From: Candidatus Pelagibacter sp.
GTDB taxonomy: Bacteria; Pseudomonadota; Alphaproteobacteria; Pelagibacterales; Pelagibacteraceae
Direction: 5' to 3'
Assembly (NCBI GenBank): GCA_028343315.1
Contig: JAOLYI010000001.1
Coordinates: 1 to 64,000, forward strand
DNA length: 64,000 nt
The translations under genes were made by a program, and so were the position numbers. The stretch's first letter is position 1; each line of letters begins with the position of its first letter. The notes beneath the pieces are model-generated. The model was not told where the DNA came from. It worked only from the letters and a program-made list of their open reading frames with translations, and searched no databases. Shown piece by piece: positions 25,672-36,126 of the stretch.

Positions 25672-26634
25672 ATGTTTGCACAGTTAAAACTTAATAAGTT
25701 TTTAACACTAATTATATTAATTTTTTTGATTAACCCTGCTTTGGCGGAAGAAGAAGAGATTTTTTTAAAAGCCATTTCAGATCAAATTCAAGTAATCACA
25801 AAGGATCTAAAAACTTTAGAAAAAGCTGTTTATCAGAATTCAGATATTGTTTCCTTAAAGCCCCCAAGCTCGAGTAGTTCAGATGGTTTGAATGAAGATA
25901 TTATGACTAAGCATCTTTTAAAACTGAATGAGATAGAGGACCAATTTAGAGAACTTACAAATAAATTTGAAGAAGTTAATTTTAAATTAGATAAATTATC
26001 TACACGAGTCACAAAAATCCAATCAGATACTCAACTAAGATTTTCTGACATTGAAAACGGTACAAATAACACTACTGCAAAGAAAAAGACAGTTCTTCCA
26101 GGATCTACAAAACCACAAGATTTTGGTGCGGCTCCAGCTTACCAAACTTCAAATTTACCTAAAGAGCAATCAGTTAACTCAATCGAAAGTGCCAAAACTG
26201 TTATTGCAGATGAACCTGAAAAAAGGGAGTCCTTACTCCCTGATAAACCCGCAGATGAACAATATGATTTTGCAGTCAGTTTTATGAAAATAGGAGATTA
26301 TGAAACAGCTGAATTTGCCTTAAAAGAATTTATAGAAAAAAATAAAGATCACGATTTAGCTGGTAGTGCACAGTATTGGTATGGAGAGACTTTTAGAATT
26401 AGGCAACTATATTCTGATGCAGCCACAGCTTATCTTGATGGATATCAAAATTATCCTAAAAGCGTCAAAGCCCCAGACAATCTTTTAAAGTTAGGAATTA
26501 CTATGGTTCAATTAGGAGAAAAGGATCAAGGATGCAAAATGATTTCAGGTATTAAAAAAGAATATCCAAAAGCCAGCAAGTCTGTGTTACAAAAAGCTCA
26601 GTATGAGCAAAAAAAATTCAAGTGTAAGTCTTAA
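25672..26634 (+). CDS. cpoB: Tol-Pal-associated cell division coordinator CpoB/YbgF
   Basis: The 320-residue protein has a signal peptide ending PALAEE, an N-terminal coiled-coil segment with a serine-rich linker, and C-terminal TPR repeats (YDFAVSFMKIGDYETAEFALKEF, AQYWYGETFRIRQLYSDAATAY). CpoB coordinates wall synthesis with Tol during division. It lies just after pal but behind a terminator, so it may be expressed at a lower level. Its end overlaps tilS by 32 bases. Confidence 0.92.
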   Translation: MFAQLKLNKFLTLIILIFLINPALAEEEEIFLKAISDQIQVITKDLKTLEKAVYQNSDIVSLKPPSSSSSDGLNEDIMTKHLLKLNEIEDQFRELTNKFEEVNFKLDKLSTRVTKIQSDTQLRFSDIENGTNNTTAKKKTVLPGSTKPQDFGAAPAYQTSNLPKEQSVNSIESAKTVIADEPEKRESLLPDKPADEQYDFAVSFMKIGDYETAEFALKEFIEKNKDHDLAGSAQYWYGETFRIRQLYSDAATAYLDGYQNYPKSVKAPDNLLKLGITMVQLGEKDQGCKMISGIKKEYPKASKSVLQKAQYEQKKFKCKS

Positions 26635-27622
26635 GAACGGCTTTCAAGGTTATCAAGATTTATCGATTATATTCTTAAACTTTAAAAATAAATTAGACTC
26701 TTTAAAGAAAAAAAAATATGTAGTCGCAGTATCTGGGGGTCCGGATAGTTTAGCCTTAGTAGCCCTAACAAAGGCTTACACATTTTTCAAGAAAGTTAAG
26801 TTTTATTATGTATTAGTTGATCACAATATTAGAAAAAATTCTAATCAAGAGGCTAAAAAAGTTAAAGACCTTTTAAAAAAAAAATACATAAATTTAAAAA
26901 TTTTTTTAAATAAGAAAAAAATTACTAAAAATATTCAGGCTGAGGCAAGAAACACCAGATATGATATTCTCACAAATTATTGTAAAAGAAAAAATGTTAG
27001 AGTTCTTTTAACTGCTCATAATTTAGAGGATCAGGTTGAAACTTTTTTTATAAGGCTTTCAAGAGGAAGTGGATTAAAGGGCCTGTCCGCAATGAAATCA
27101 CTTAGCAAAATTAATAACCAGGTTAGTTTATTCAGGCCTTTGTTAGACATAAAAAAAAAATTTTTAATTAAAATCTCTAAAAAGATTTTTGGTACGTATT
27201 TTAAAGACCCATCTAATAAAGATGAAAAATATTTGAGAACAAAAGTAAGAAGTTTAAAAAAACCTCTTGAAAAAAGAGGAATTAGGTATGAACAAATTTT
27301 TAAATCTATACAAAATTTATCCCTAAGCAAGAATACTTTAGAGGAATATCTAAATAAAATTTTTAAAGAATTAATTAAAAAAACTAACAACGAGATTTTG
27401 ATAAATTTTAAACAATATAAAGATCTAAATAAAGACACCAAGATGGCTTTAATTAACGAGTCTATAAAACGTTTAAAAAAGAATTATTACGATCTAAGAT
27501 CTAAAAAAGTAGATAACTTAATAAAAAGTATTGATAAAATAGAGTTTAAAAAATCTACTCTCGGAGGATGTGTTTTTTTTAAAAGGGGCGACAATTTATG
27601 CTTGAAAGTAGAAAAGTATTAA
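26603..27622 (+). CDS. tilS: tRNA(Ile)-lysidine synthase
   Basis: The 339-residue protein has the PP-loop ATP motif SGGPDS (44-49), then LVDHNIRKNS, ARNTRYDIL and LTAHNLEDQVETFFIRLSRGSG. It makes lysidine at the wobble base of tRNA-Ile(CAT). The ATG at 26603 lies inside cpoB; a later start could be used but would approach the PP loop. The C-terminal domain is short. Position before ftsH is typical. Confidence 0.92.
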   Translation: MSKKNSSVSLKNGFQGYQDLSIIFLNFKNKLDSLKKKKYVVAVSGGPDSLALVALTKAYTFFKKVKFYYVLVDHNIRKNSNQEAKKVKDLLKKKYINLKIFLNKKKITKNIQAEARNTRYDILTNYCKRKNVRVLLTAHNLEDQVETFFIRLSRGSGLKGLSAMKSLSKINNQVSLFRPLLDIKKKFLIKISKKIFGTYFKDPSNKDEKYLRTKVRSLKKPLEKRGIRYEQIFKSIQNLSLSKNTLEEYLNKIFKELIKKTNNEILINFKQYKDLNKDTKMALINESIKRLKKNYYDLRSKKVDNLIKSIDKIEFKKSTLGGCVFFKRGDNLCLKVEKY

Positions 27623-27722
27623 ATTTTTAAGGTAATTTGGTTGCTTTTTGTCTTATTTACAACTTATTAAATATTACAATATACTTGTTATATAAAAATT
27701 AATGATTATTTAAATAATATAT

Positions 27723-29618
27723 ATGAATATCAAAAATCTAGTTATGTGGGTAATAATAGTCTTACTTTCTGTAGGACTATTTAATATGTTTCAGGATCCG
27801 AATAAAATAAAATCAGAAAGAAATTCATTACCATTTTCCAAATTCTTAAATGAGGTTGACTCTGGAAGAGTTGTTGAAGTTCAAATTCAAGGAAACAATA
27901 TTTCTGGGGTTTTAGCTGACGGCAATACATTTAAAACTTACTCTCCTAATTATCCAGAGCTAGTAGATAAACTTTCATCTAAAGGTGTTAGCATTATAGC
28001 TACACCCCTGGAAGATAAGATGCCTTCACTTCTAGGAATTTTATTATCATGGTTTCCAATGCTTTTGCTTATTGGAGTATGGATATTTTTTATGCGTCAG
28101 ATGCAAGGAGGCAAAGGTGGTGCGATGGGATTCGGAAGGTCAAAAGCAAAGTTATTAAATGAAGCCCAAGGTAAAGTTACTTTTAACGATGTTGCAGGTG
28201 TTGAAGAAGCCAAAGAAGAAGTCGAAGAGATAGTTGAATTTTTAAAAGATCCAAAAAAATTTAGTCGTCTTGGCGGAAAAATTCCCAAGGGAGCACTATT
28301 GATTGGACCACCAGGAACAGGTAAAACTTTATTAGCTAAAGCAATAGCAGGTGAAGCTAATGTACCTTTTTTCTCTATTTCAGGTTCAGATTTTGTTGAA
28401 ATGTTTGTAGGTGTCGGAGCTTCTAGAGTAAGAGACATGTTTGAGCAAGGAAAAAAACATTCGCCGTGTATTATTTTTATAGATGAGATAGATGCAGTCG
28501 GCAGAAGTAGAGGAGCAGGTTTAGGTGGAGGAAATGATGAGAGAGAACAAACCCTTAACCAATTACTTGTAGAGATGGATGGTTTTGACACTAACGAAGG
28601 AATTATTTTGATTGCAGCAACTAATAGACCTGATGTGCTTGACCCAGCTTTATTAAGACCTGGACGGTTCGATAGACAGGTTGTTGTTGGTAACCCAGAT
28701 ATCATTGGTAGAGAAGCAATTTTAAAAGTCCATATTAAAAAAATTAGTACTGGTCCAGATGTAAAACTAAGAACCATAGCAAGAGGAACTCCAGGTTTTT
28801 CTGGGGCAGATTTAGCTAATTTAATTAATGAATCCGCACTATTAGCTGCTAGAAAAAATAAGAGAGTCGTAACAATGTCTGATATTGAAGAAGCTAAAGA
28901 CAAAGTTATGATGGGGGCTGAAAGAAGATCAATGGTTATGTCAGAGGATGAAAAAAAACTAACAGCATATCATGAAGGCGGACATGCTATAGTAGCTTTA
29001 AACGAAAAAGCTTCAGATCCAATACATAAAGCAACAATAATACCAAGAGGAAGAGCGCTGGGAATGGTTATGAGATTACCGGAAAGAGATCAGCTGTCAG
29101 TTACTAGAGAAAAAATGCATTCCGATATAGCTGTGGCTATGGGAGGAAGAATAGCGGAAGAAATAATTTTTGGACATGATAAAGTTACATCTGGAGCTTC
29201 TTCAGATATAGATATGGTTACAAAACTAGCAAAAAATATGGTCACAAAATATGGGATGACTACAGAACTAGGAACTATAGCTTATGGTGAAAATGAGGAA
29301 GAAGTTTTCCTTGGTAGATCAGTAACTAAAAGTCAAAATATGTCAGAGGAAACTGCTAAAAAAATTGACTCAGCAGTTAAAAAAATCGTAGATAAAGGTT
29401 ATGAACGAGCTAAACAAATTTTGACAGATAAAATTGATGACCTTCATAAACTTGCTAAAGCCCTTTTAATTTACGAAACTTTATCTGGCGACGAAATAAG
29501 AGATTTGATTTTAAGAGATATTAAACCAACTAGATCGTTTAAAGAAGACGATAAAGATGATGGAAAATCATCATCTGCTCTTGGTTCTTTAGGATTAAAA
29601 CCTAAGCCAGCCGTATAA
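27723..29618 (+). CDS. ftsH: ATP-dependent zinc metalloprotease FtsH
   Basis: The 631-residue membrane protease has two N-terminal helices (about 5-22 and 97-120), an AAA module with Walker A GPPGTGKT, Walker [25 protein letters not shown], and the zinc site HEGGH. It degrades unneeded membrane proteins and, in other bacteria, RpoH (encoded here at 34113-35009). A 100-base spacer precedes it, so an own promoter is likely. Confidence 0.97.
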   Translation: MNIKNLVMWVIIVLLSVGLFNMFQDPNKIKSERNSLPFSKFLNEVDSGRVVEVQIQGNNISGVLADGNTFKTYSPNYPELVDKLSSKGVSIIATPLEDKMPSLLGILLSWFPMLLLIGVWIFFMRQMQGGKGGAMGFGRSKAKLLNEAQGKVTFNDVAGVEEAKEEVEEIVEFLKDPKKFSRLGGKIPKGALLIGPPGTGKTLLAKAIAGEANVPFFSISGSDFVEMFVGVGASRVRDMFEQGKKHSPCIIFIDEIDAVGRSRGAGLGGGNDEREQTLNQLLVEMDGFDTNEGIILIAATNRPDVLDPALLRPGRFDRQVVVGNPDIIGREAILKVHIKKISTGPDVKLRTIARGTPGFSGADLANLINESALLAARKNKRVVTMSDIEEAKDKVMMGAERRSMVMSEDEKKLTAYHEGGHAIVALNEKASDPIHKATIIPRGRALGMVMRLPERDQLSVTREKMHSDIAVAMGGRIAEEIIFGHDKVTSGASSDIDMVTKLAKNMVTKYGMTTELGTIAYGENEEEVFLGRSVTKSQNMSEETAKKIDSAVKKIVDKGYERAKQILTDKIDDLHKLAKALLIYETLSGDEIRDLILRDIKPTRSFKEDDKDDGKSSSALGSLGLKPKPAV

Positions 29619-29621
29619 AAT

Positions 29622-30680
29622 ATGAGAAAATATTACACTCGTGCGTGTAATTTTTTCTATGGCTCAAATTCAAAAAAATTAGTTAAAAAGAAATTAACCC
29701 TCCCGCTTTGTGGAGAGGATTCAATATCATTCAATCAAATTGAAATTTTTATTAGAGATAAAAGAAAAGTAAACTCCAAAATAATAGATATAAAAAACAT
29801 AAACAAATTACCTTTAGTAATTAAAAAAAAAATATCAATAGATATTAAAAAAATTATAACTAAAAGAAAATTTTTAAAAAATAAAGACCATCTGATTATG
29901 GGAGTTTTAAATATGACACCTGATAGTTTTTCTGATGGAGGTAAATTTAATTCTATTAAAAAAGCCAACCAAAGAATAAAAGATATGATAAAGGCAGGGG
30001 CAGATATTATTGATGTAGGGGGAGAGTCAACTCGACCTGGATCAAAAATTATTTCTGAAAAAAATGAACTACAAAGAGTGAGAAAAACAATAGAAAAATT
30101 TAAACAAAATTTTCCTAAAACCTTGTTATCAATTGATACAAGAAAATCATTAGTAATGAATTTTTCAATTAACAATAAGGCAGATATTATTAATGATGTT
30201 TCATGTTTTAAATTTGATTCAAAATCCTTTGAGTCTATTAAAAAAAAAAAAATATGGAAAATAATACATCATATGCAAGGAACACCCCAAAATATGCAGA
30301 TTAATCCTTCATACAACCATGTTCTATTGGAAATTTATGATTTTTTTGAGGAATATATTGAAAAGTTTAAAAAGACTAAAAATAATAAAAAATTAATATT
30401 GGATCCTGGAATAGGCTTTGGAAAAAAGTTGAAACATAATTTGATGATCTTAAATAAAGTTTCATTATTTCATTCACTTGGTTTTCCTATATTACTAGGA
30501 ACATCTAGAAAAAGATTTATTAATCAAATTTCTGGAAAATATGATACGAAGGAAAGAATTGGAGGAACTTTATCATCAATAATTTTTTCTTTCTCACAAG
30601 GAGTTAAAATTTTTAGGGTACATAATGTTGAAGAAGTCAAACAAGGTCTTTTAGTATTTAAAACTTTATTAAATAAATGA
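29622..30680 (+). CDS. folP: Dihydropteroate synthase
   Basis: The DHPS core starts near residue 88 with MGVLNMTPDSFSDGG, then DVGGESTRPGS, SIDTRKS, INDVSCF and LDPGIGFGKK. It joins para-aminobenzoate to the pterin for folate. About 87 residues precede the core; alphaproteobacterial enzymes often have such an N-terminal part, so the long start is kept. A 13-A run (30240-30252) codes for lysines. It overlaps glmM by four bases. ftsH-folP-glmM order is conserved in Proteobacteria. Confidence 0.93.
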   Translation: MRKYYTRACNFFYGSNSKKLVKKKLTLPLCGEDSISFNQIEIFIRDKRKVNSKIIDIKNINKLPLVIKKKISIDIKKIITKRKFLKNKDHLIMGVLNMTPDSFSDGGKFNSIKKANQRIKDMIKAGADIIDVGGESTRPGSKIISEKNELQRVRKTIEKFKQNFPKTLLSIDTRKSLVMNFSINNKADIINDVSCFKFDSKSFESIKKKKIWKIIHHMQGTPQNMQINPSYNHVLLEIYDFFEEYIEKFKKTKNNKKLILDPGIGFGKKLKHNLMILNKVSLFHSLGFPILLGTSRKRFINQISGKYDTKERIGGTLSSIIFSFSQGVKIFRVHNVEEVKQGLLVFKTLLNK

Positions 30681-32008
30681 AAAAAAAATATTTTGGAACT
30701 GATGGTATAAGAGGAACAGTAAACATAGGAAATATTAATGGTGAAAAATTTTTCAAATTTGGTTTAGCAGCTGGTACTTATTTTAAAAATCTAAAAAAAA
30801 AAAAACAAATTGCAATTATTGCTAAAGATACTCGATTATCTGGCTACACACTTGAACCAGCTTTAGTATCAGGCTTAACTTCTGCTGGAATGCATATATT
30901 TACATTAGGACCATTACCAACAAACGGTTTGGCTATGCTAACTAAAAAAATGAAAGCCAATCTTGGAATAATGATCACCGCATCTCATAATCCTTTTCAT
31001 GATAATGGATTAAAGTTATTTGGCCCTGATGGTTTGAAACTATCTGACAAGATCGAAAAAAAAATTGAAAATTTAATTGATGCTAAGACCATAAGTCATT
31101 TATCTCAGCCAAAATCACTGGGTAGAGTAAAAAGGCTTGAGGACGGTAATGATAAATATATTCAAATTTTAAAAAATAATTTTCCAAAGGATTTTAGCCT
31201 TAAAGGCATGCGCATAGTCTTAGATTGTGCCAATGGTGCGGGATATAAATCTGCTCCAAAAATACTTTCTGATTTAGGAGCAAAAGTTTTTTCAATTGGC
31301 GTCAAACCCAACGGTCTTAATATTAATTACAAATGTGGATCAACATTTCCAGAAGTTTTAAGAAAATATGTAAAAAAATATAAAGCAGATCTTGGTATTG
31401 CTCTAGATGGTGATGCAGATAGGGTAATTATGTGTGATGAAAAAGCTCAAATAATTGATGGTGACCAAATTATTGCGATGATTGGCAAAAGATGGAAAGA
31501 AAAAAAAATTCTGAAAGGTGGAGTAATTGGAACCCTTATGTCTAATTATGGATTAGAAAAGTTTTTTTTAAGCGAGAAAGTTAGTTTTAAACGATCAAAA
31601 GTAGGCGATAGATATGTAAAAGAAATGATGAGAAAACATAACTATAATCTAGGTGGAGAACAATCTGGCCATATAATTTTAGGTAAATTTGCTACTACAG
31701 GTGACGGTTTATTAGTTGCTTTGGAAACATTATTTGCTTTAAGAAAAGGCAAGTTAGCTAGCGAAACATTTGGAGTTTATAAATCAGTTCCGCAAAAACT
31801 TTTAAATATTAAAGTAAGGGATAAAAAAATTGTTAACTCTCCAAAGTGCAAAAAAGCCATAAAAGCAGCGAACGAACTTATAAAAAATAAAGGCAGACTA
31901 TTAGTAAGACCTTCAGGAACAGAACCAAAAGTGAGAATAATGTGCGAGTCACTCAATGTTTCTTTAATAAAAAAATGTTTAGCTATGGTTAAAAAGACAA
32001 TTCATTAA
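30677..32008 (+). CDS. glmM: Phosphoglucosamine mutase
   Basis: The 443-residue phosphohexomutase has YFGTDGIRGTVN at the N-terminus, the active-site serine loop MITASHNPFHDNGLK, the metal loop ALDGDADRVIM, GGEQSGHIIL and the phosphate loop RPSGTEPKVRIM. It converts glucosamine-6-phosphate to glucosamine-1-phosphate for peptidoglycan and lipid A. Confidence 0.97.
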   Translation: MKKKYFGTDGIRGTVNIGNINGEKFFKFGLAAGTYFKNLKKKKQIAIIAKDTRLSGYTLEPALVSGLTSAGMHIFTLGPLPTNGLAMLTKKMKANLGIMITASHNPFHDNGLKLFGPDGLKLSDKIEKKIENLIDAKTISHLSQPKSLGRVKRLEDGNDKYIQILKNNFPKDFSLKGMRIVLDCANGAGYKSAPKILSDLGAKVFSIGVKPNGLNINYKCGSTFPEVLRKYVKKYKADLGIALDGDADRVIMCDEKAQIIDGDQIIAMIGKRWKEKKILKGGVIGTLMSNYGLEKFFLSEKVSFKRSKVGDRYVKEMMRKHNYNLGGEQSGHIILGKFATTGDGLLVALETLFALRKGKLASETFGVYKSVPQKLLNIKVRDKKIVNSPKCKKAIKAANELIKNKGRLLVRPSGTEPKVRIMCESLNVSLIKKCLAMVKKTIH

Positions 32009-32011
32009 TAC

Positions 32012-32824
32012 ATGAAACCTAAATCAAATGTTTTAATTATAGCAGGTTCAGATTCATCTGGCGGCGCCGGAATTCAAGCAGATATTAAAACTGTTACATC
32101 ACTAGGAAGTTATGCAATGACTGCAATTACTGCTGTTACTTCTCAAAATACCACAGGATTAAAATCAATATCACCAATAAAGCCAAAAGAAATATCAAGT
32201 CAAATAGATTTTTCAGCTAAAGATATTAGGCCTAATGCAGTAAAAATAGGAATGTTACACTCAAAGCAAGTAATTCAAGCTGTAGTAAAATCTTTGAAAA
32301 AAATTAAAATAAAAAAAGTAGTACTCGACCCCGTTATGGTTGCCAAAGGTGGTGCAAAACTCATAAATAATGCAGCAATTATTTATATAAAAAATCAATT
32401 GATGAAAAATGTTTTATTAATAACACCAAATATTCCAGAGGCAGAAATTTTAACAAGTACAAAAATTAATTCTACTAAAGATATGATAAAAGTTGGAAAA
32501 ATCTTAATTAGTTTAGGTGCTAAAAATGTTTTGATTAAAGGGGGTCATCTCAACTCAAAACAAATGAATGATATTTTATTAAATAAAAATATTATCAAGG
32601 TATTTAGAAGTAAAAAGCATAGTTCAAAAAATACTCATGGAACTGGATGCACATTATCCTCTGCAATAGCAACGTATTTATCATGTGGAAAAGATTTGAT
32701 TAAATCTTGTGAGCTTGGAATTAAATATGTTAATGAAGCAATAAAATCTAATTTAAACTTAGGAAAAGGAAACGGTCCAATTAATCACTTAAATTCATTT
32801 ACTATAAATAAAAAATTTAAATAA
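32012..32824 (+). CDS. thiD: Hydroxymethylpyrimidine/phosphomethylpyrimidine kinase
   Basis: The 270-residue ribokinase-fold protein has [18 protein letters not shown] near the start, [18 protein letters not shown], and the C-terminal anion hole [12 protein letters not shown]. It phosphorylates HMP twice to feed ThiE (13509-14111). With no HMP synthesis gene nearby, the substrate probably comes from uptake, as known for SAR11. It ends one base before the purA start. Confidence 0.93.
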   Translation: MKPKSNVLIIAGSDSSGGAGIQADIKTVTSLGSYAMTAITAVTSQNTTGLKSISPIKPKEISSQIDFSAKDIRPNAVKIGMLHSKQVIQAVVKSLKKIKIKKVVLDPVMVAKGGAKLINNAAIIYIKNQLMKNVLLITPNIPEAEILTSTKINSTKDMIKVGKILISLGAKNVLIKGGHLNSKQMNDILLNKNIIKVFRSKKHSSKNTHGTGCTLSSAIATYLSCGKDLIKSCELGIKYVNEAIKSNLNLGKGNGPINHLNSFTINKKFK

Positions 32825-34116
32825 TGAAAAATGTAGTAGTAGTAGGTTCACAGTGGGGAGATGAAGGCAAAGGAAAAATTGTTGATTGGCTTTCAAGTGA
32901 AGCAGATATTGTGGTTCGTTTTCAAGGCGGACATAATGCAGGGCACACTCTAGTAATAGATAAAAAAGTATTTAGATTAAGATTATTACCTTCGGGAATT
33001 GTCCGAAAAGGTAAGATTTCAATTCTCGGAAATGGAGTTGTTATTGATCCGTGGGCTCTTTTAGATGAAATAAAGGAGATAAAAAAACAAGGTGTAGATG
33101 TAACTCCTGAAAACTTTATGATTTCAGAGTCCGCATCACTTATTTTGCCATTTCATCAAGAAATGGATGAGATAAGAGAAGATGCGGCTGGCAAAGGAAA
33201 AATTGGAACTACTAGAAGAGGCATAGGTCCTTGCTATGAAGATAAAGTAGGAAGAAGATCTATTAGAGTTATGGATTTAAGATCAGAAAGTAATTTAGAT
33301 AATAGATTAGAAAATGTTTTGTTGCATCATAATGCTATTAGAAAAGGCTTAAACAAAAAAATTTATGAAAAAAACGATCTTAAAAGAAAATTATTAGCAA
33401 TAGCTCCTGAAATTTTAAAATTTGCACAACCCGTTTGGTTAAAAATAGACCAATTCAACAATAATAGCAAAAAAATATTATTTGAAGGTGCGCAAGGTAT
33501 ACTTTTAGACGTAGATCATGGCACTTATCCATACGTCACATCCTCTAATACAGTACCTGCGATGGCTGCAACTGGTTCAGGATCAGGACCTGACAAGATT
33601 AATTATATTTTAGGAATAACGAAAGCCTACACGACAAGAGTGGGTAGCGGACCGTTTCCAACTGAATTAGATGATGAGATAGGAGAAAGTCTGGGTAGAA
33701 GAGGCAAAGAATTTGGAACTGTAACAGCAAGAAAAAGAAGATGCGGTTGGTTTGATGGAGTTTTAGTTAGACAAACAATTAAAATCTCAGGAATAAATGG
33801 AATAGCTCTAACAAAACTAGACGTACTTGACGAACTAGATGAAATTAAAATGTGCGTTGAGTATGAATTAAATGGAAAAAAAATAGATTATTTACCAGCT
33901 GCTTCAGAGGACCAATTTAATATAAAACCTATCTACAAAACTTTTTCCGGGTGGAAAACTAAAACAGAAGGTATAAGAAACTTTAAAGACTTACCTGATA
34001 ATGCAAAAAAATATGTTCACGCTTTGGAGGATTTTATTGGAGCTAAAATATCAAGCATTTCGACAAGTCCCGAAAGAGAAGATACAATACTAGTAGAAGA
34101 TCCTTTTAATAATTAA
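32824..34116 (+). CDS. purA: Adenylosuccinate synthetase
   Basis: The 430-residue protein has the P-loop [16 protein letters not shown] at the start, [48 protein letters not shown] and the C-terminal SPEREDTI. It makes adenylosuccinate from IMP for AMP synthesis. Its TAA stop shares TTAA with the rpoH stop on the other strand. Confidence 0.97.
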   Translation: MKNVVVVGSQWGDEGKGKIVDWLSSEADIVVRFQGGHNAGHTLVIDKKVFRLRLLPSGIVRKGKISILGNGVVIDPWALLDEIKEIKKQGVDVTPENFMISESASLILPFHQEMDEIREDAAGKGKIGTTRRGIGPCYEDKVGRRSIRVMDLRSESNLDNRLENVLLHHNAIRKGLNKKIYEKNDLKRKLLAIAPEILKFAQPVWLKIDQFNNNSKKILFEGAQGILLDVDHGTYPYVTSSNTVPAMAATGSGSGPDKINYILGITKAYTTRVGSGPFPTELDDEIGESLGRRGKEFGTVTARKRRCGWFDGVLVRQTIKISGINGIALTKLDVLDELDEIKMCVEYELNGKKIDYLPAASEDQFNIKPIYKTFSGWKTKTEGIRNFKDLPDNAKKYVHALEDFIGAKISSISTSPEREDTILVEDPFNN

Positions 34117-35009
34117 TTAGCAGGTAGTAAATTTTTAGATTTACTTGAGTTAATCATAGACTTTTGTAATTTTTCAAAAGCTTTAGTCTCTATTTGTCTT
34201 ATTCTTTCTCTACTAATTTTATATTTTTTACTTAATTCTTCTAATGTTTTTGGTTCTTCCGAAAGCCTTCGTGCAGCAATAATTTCCTTCTCTCTGTCAT
34301 TTAAAATTTTCATTGCACTATCTAACAATTCTTTTTTATCATCATACTCTTGTTTTTGAGAAACAATAAGTTCTTGATCTAGACTATCGTCTACTAACCA
34401 ATCTTGCCATTCATCCATCTCACCACTTTTAATAGGATCATTTAATGATTTTTCTTGACCCATCATCCTTCTATTCATATTTATAACTTCATGAGACTCT
34501 ACATCTAATCTTTTCGATATTTCATTAACTTGCTCATCCTTAAGATCCCCTTCTTGTCCCGGAGCTATTTGATTTTTAAGTTTTTTTAAATTAAAAAAAA
34601 GTTTTTTTTGAGCAGTTGTAGTGCCCATTTTAACTAAACTCCATGATCTTAAAACATATTCTTGTATCGCAGCTTTAATCCACCACATCGCATAAGTTGC
34701 AAGTCTAAATCCTTTTTCAGGATCGAATTTTTTTACCGCTTGCATTAAACCTAGATTTCCTTCTGAGATTAATTCATTAACTGGAAGACCATAACCTCGA
34801 TATCCCATTGCTATTTTAGCTACTAAACGTAAATGACTAGTAACTAATTTATGAGCAGATTTTAAATTACCATTTTCCCTCCAATTTTTTGCCAACATGT
34901 ATTCCTCCTCAGCATCAAGCATAGGAAATTTTTTAATCTGCGCTAAATAAATAGATAAGCCTCCCACTGAAGGAACGGGCAAATTACTTATCTGACTTTT
35001 TTTACTCAT
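34113..35009 (-). CDS. rpoH: RNA polymerase sigma factor RpoH (sigma-32)
   Basis: The 298-residue sigma-70-family factor has region 2 ([58 protein letters not shown] in broken form), the RpoH box around [13 protein letters not shown], and region 4 with [17 protein letters not shown]. It directs the heat-shock genes. No obvious RNA thermometer is seen in its 30-base upstream spacer. It is the only sigma gene in the window. Confidence 0.93.
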   Translation of the reverse strand: MSKKSQISNLPVPSVGGLSIYLAQIKKFPMLDAEEEYMLAKNWRENGNLKSAHKLVTSHLRLVAKIAMGYRGYGLPVNELISEGNLGLMQAVKKFDPEKGFRLATYAMWWIKAAIQEYVLRSWSLVKMGTTTAQKKLFFNLKKLKNQIAPGQEGDLKDEQVNEISKRLDVESHEVINMNRRMMGQEKSLNDPIKSGEMDEWQDWLVDDSLDQELIVSQKQEYDDKKELLDSAMKILNDREKEIIAARRLSEEPKTLEELSKKYKISRERIRQIETKAFEKLQKSMINSSKSKNLLPAN

Positions 35010-35039
35010 AATTTTTACTTATATATGAAATTTATTATT

Positions 35040-36020
35040 TCAACTGCTTAAATTTTCAAGCAAATTCAATATCTTTTTAAAACCTTTAGGTAAATCAGAG
35101 TTAAAACACATCCATTTTTTTGTTTTGGGATGAGAAAACTCTAAAGTCTTAGCATGCAGAGCTTGTCCAGATAATTTATTGAGTTTTATAAAAAAATCAT
35201 TATTAATTTTTTTAAATTTGATATTTTTTTTTCCATATTGTTTATCTCCAAGTAAGGAGGTGCCTTTATATTTTAAATGCACTCTGATCTGATGCGTTCT
35301 ACCCGTCTCCAATTCACATTCAAGCAAACTTATTTTTGGGATATCTTTTATGTTAAAGACCTTTATAGTTTTATAATTAGTAATTGCTTTTTTTCCATTT
35401 ATATCGCTTACCGTCATTAATTGTCGATTTTTTTTATCTCTTGAAATCAATGTATTTATTTTACCACAAAGAGGTCTTACTACACCCCAAGATAAACAAA
35501 GATATTTTCTCTTAATAGTATGTTTGCTAAACTGATTACCCAAATTAGCATGTGCTAAATTGTTTTTCGCAACAACTAGCAATCCGCTAGTTTCTTTATC
35601 AATCCTATGAACAATCCCTGGTCTTAAAGTTCCATTAATATCTGATAAATTTTTTTTATATTTAAATAATAAGGCATTTACTAAAGTATCTTTATAATTA
35701 CCTGCGCCGGGATGAACTACCATACCTTTTGGTTTATTGATTACTAAAATATCTTTATCCTCATAAATTATATCTAATTTAATTTTTTTGGGCACAATAT
35801 CTTGATTCTTTTTTTCAATAATTTTAATTGTAATTTGATCTTGATATTTAACTTTTATTGACGGAGATGATATTACTATATTATTTAATCTAACTTGTTT
35901 ATCTTCAATAAGTTTTTTTAAGAAAGATCTAGTAAATTCATTAATATTATCTGCCAAAAATACATCCAACCTTTTGTTATTATTATTTTCATCAACTGAA
36001 AATTTAATTGTATTATTCAT
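35040..36020 (-). CDS. rluD: RluD-type 23S rRNA pseudouridine synthase
   Basis: The 326-residue protein has an N-terminal S4 domain (KRLDVFLADNINEFTRSFLKKLI) and the RluA catalytic motif GIVHRIDKETSGLLVVAKN with its aspartate, then TGRTHQIRVHLKYKGTSLLGDKQYG. It makes pseudouridine in 23S rRNA; RluD and RluC subtypes are hard to separate by eye. It sits between rpoH and the tRNA-Arg. Confidence 0.9.
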   Translation of the reverse strand: MNNTIKFSVDENNNNKRLDVFLADNINEFTRSFLKKLIEDKQVRLNNIVISSPSIKVKYQDQITIKIIEKKNQDIVPKKIKLDIIYEDKDILVINKPKGMVVHPGAGNYKDTLVNALLFKYKKNLSDINGTLRPGIVHRIDKETSGLLVVAKNNLAHANLGNQFSKHTIKRKYLCLSWGVVRPLCGKINTLISRDKKNRQLMTVSDINGKKAITNYKTIKVFNIKDIPKISLLECELETGRTHQIRVHLKYKGTSLLGDKQYGKKNIKFKKINNDFFIKLNKLSGQALHAKTLEFSHPKTKKWMCFNSDLPKGFKKILNLLENLSS

Positions 36021-36044
36021 AAATTAATTTAGATTACTCATATT

Positions 36045-36122
36045 GCGCCGGTAGCTTCAACTGGATAGAGCGCCGGATTTCGGCTCCGGAGGTTATGGGT
36101 TCGACTCCTATCCGGCGCACCA
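36045..36122 (+). tRNA. tRNA-Arg(TCG)
   Basis: The acceptor arm GCGCCGG pairs with CCGGCGC, and the anticodon stem CCGGA pairs with TCCGG around the loop TTTCGGC, giving anticodon TCG for CGA codons. The T-arm has GGTTCGACTCC and CCA is encoded. Its 3' end is four bases from the stop of the GT17 gene on the other strand, beside a surface-gene cluster. Confidence 0.93.
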
Positions 36123-36126
36123 TATT

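Noticed and set aside
27031..27441. A 136-codon open frame on the minus strand inside tilS
   Set aside because: It is a mirror of tilS with no recognisable protein features.
28097..28903. A 268-codon open frame on the minus strand inside ftsH
   Set aside because: It is the exact antisense of the AAA domain, has low-complexity serine/proline-rich sequence and no family motifs; ftsH is certain.
29735..30175. A 146-codon open frame on the minus strand inside folP
   Set aside because: It covers the DHPS core motifs antisense and resembles only random hydrophobic sequence.
34980..35045. RNA thermometer before rpoH
   Set aside because: The spacer to rluD is only 30 bases and no stable stem covering the start could be drawn by eye.
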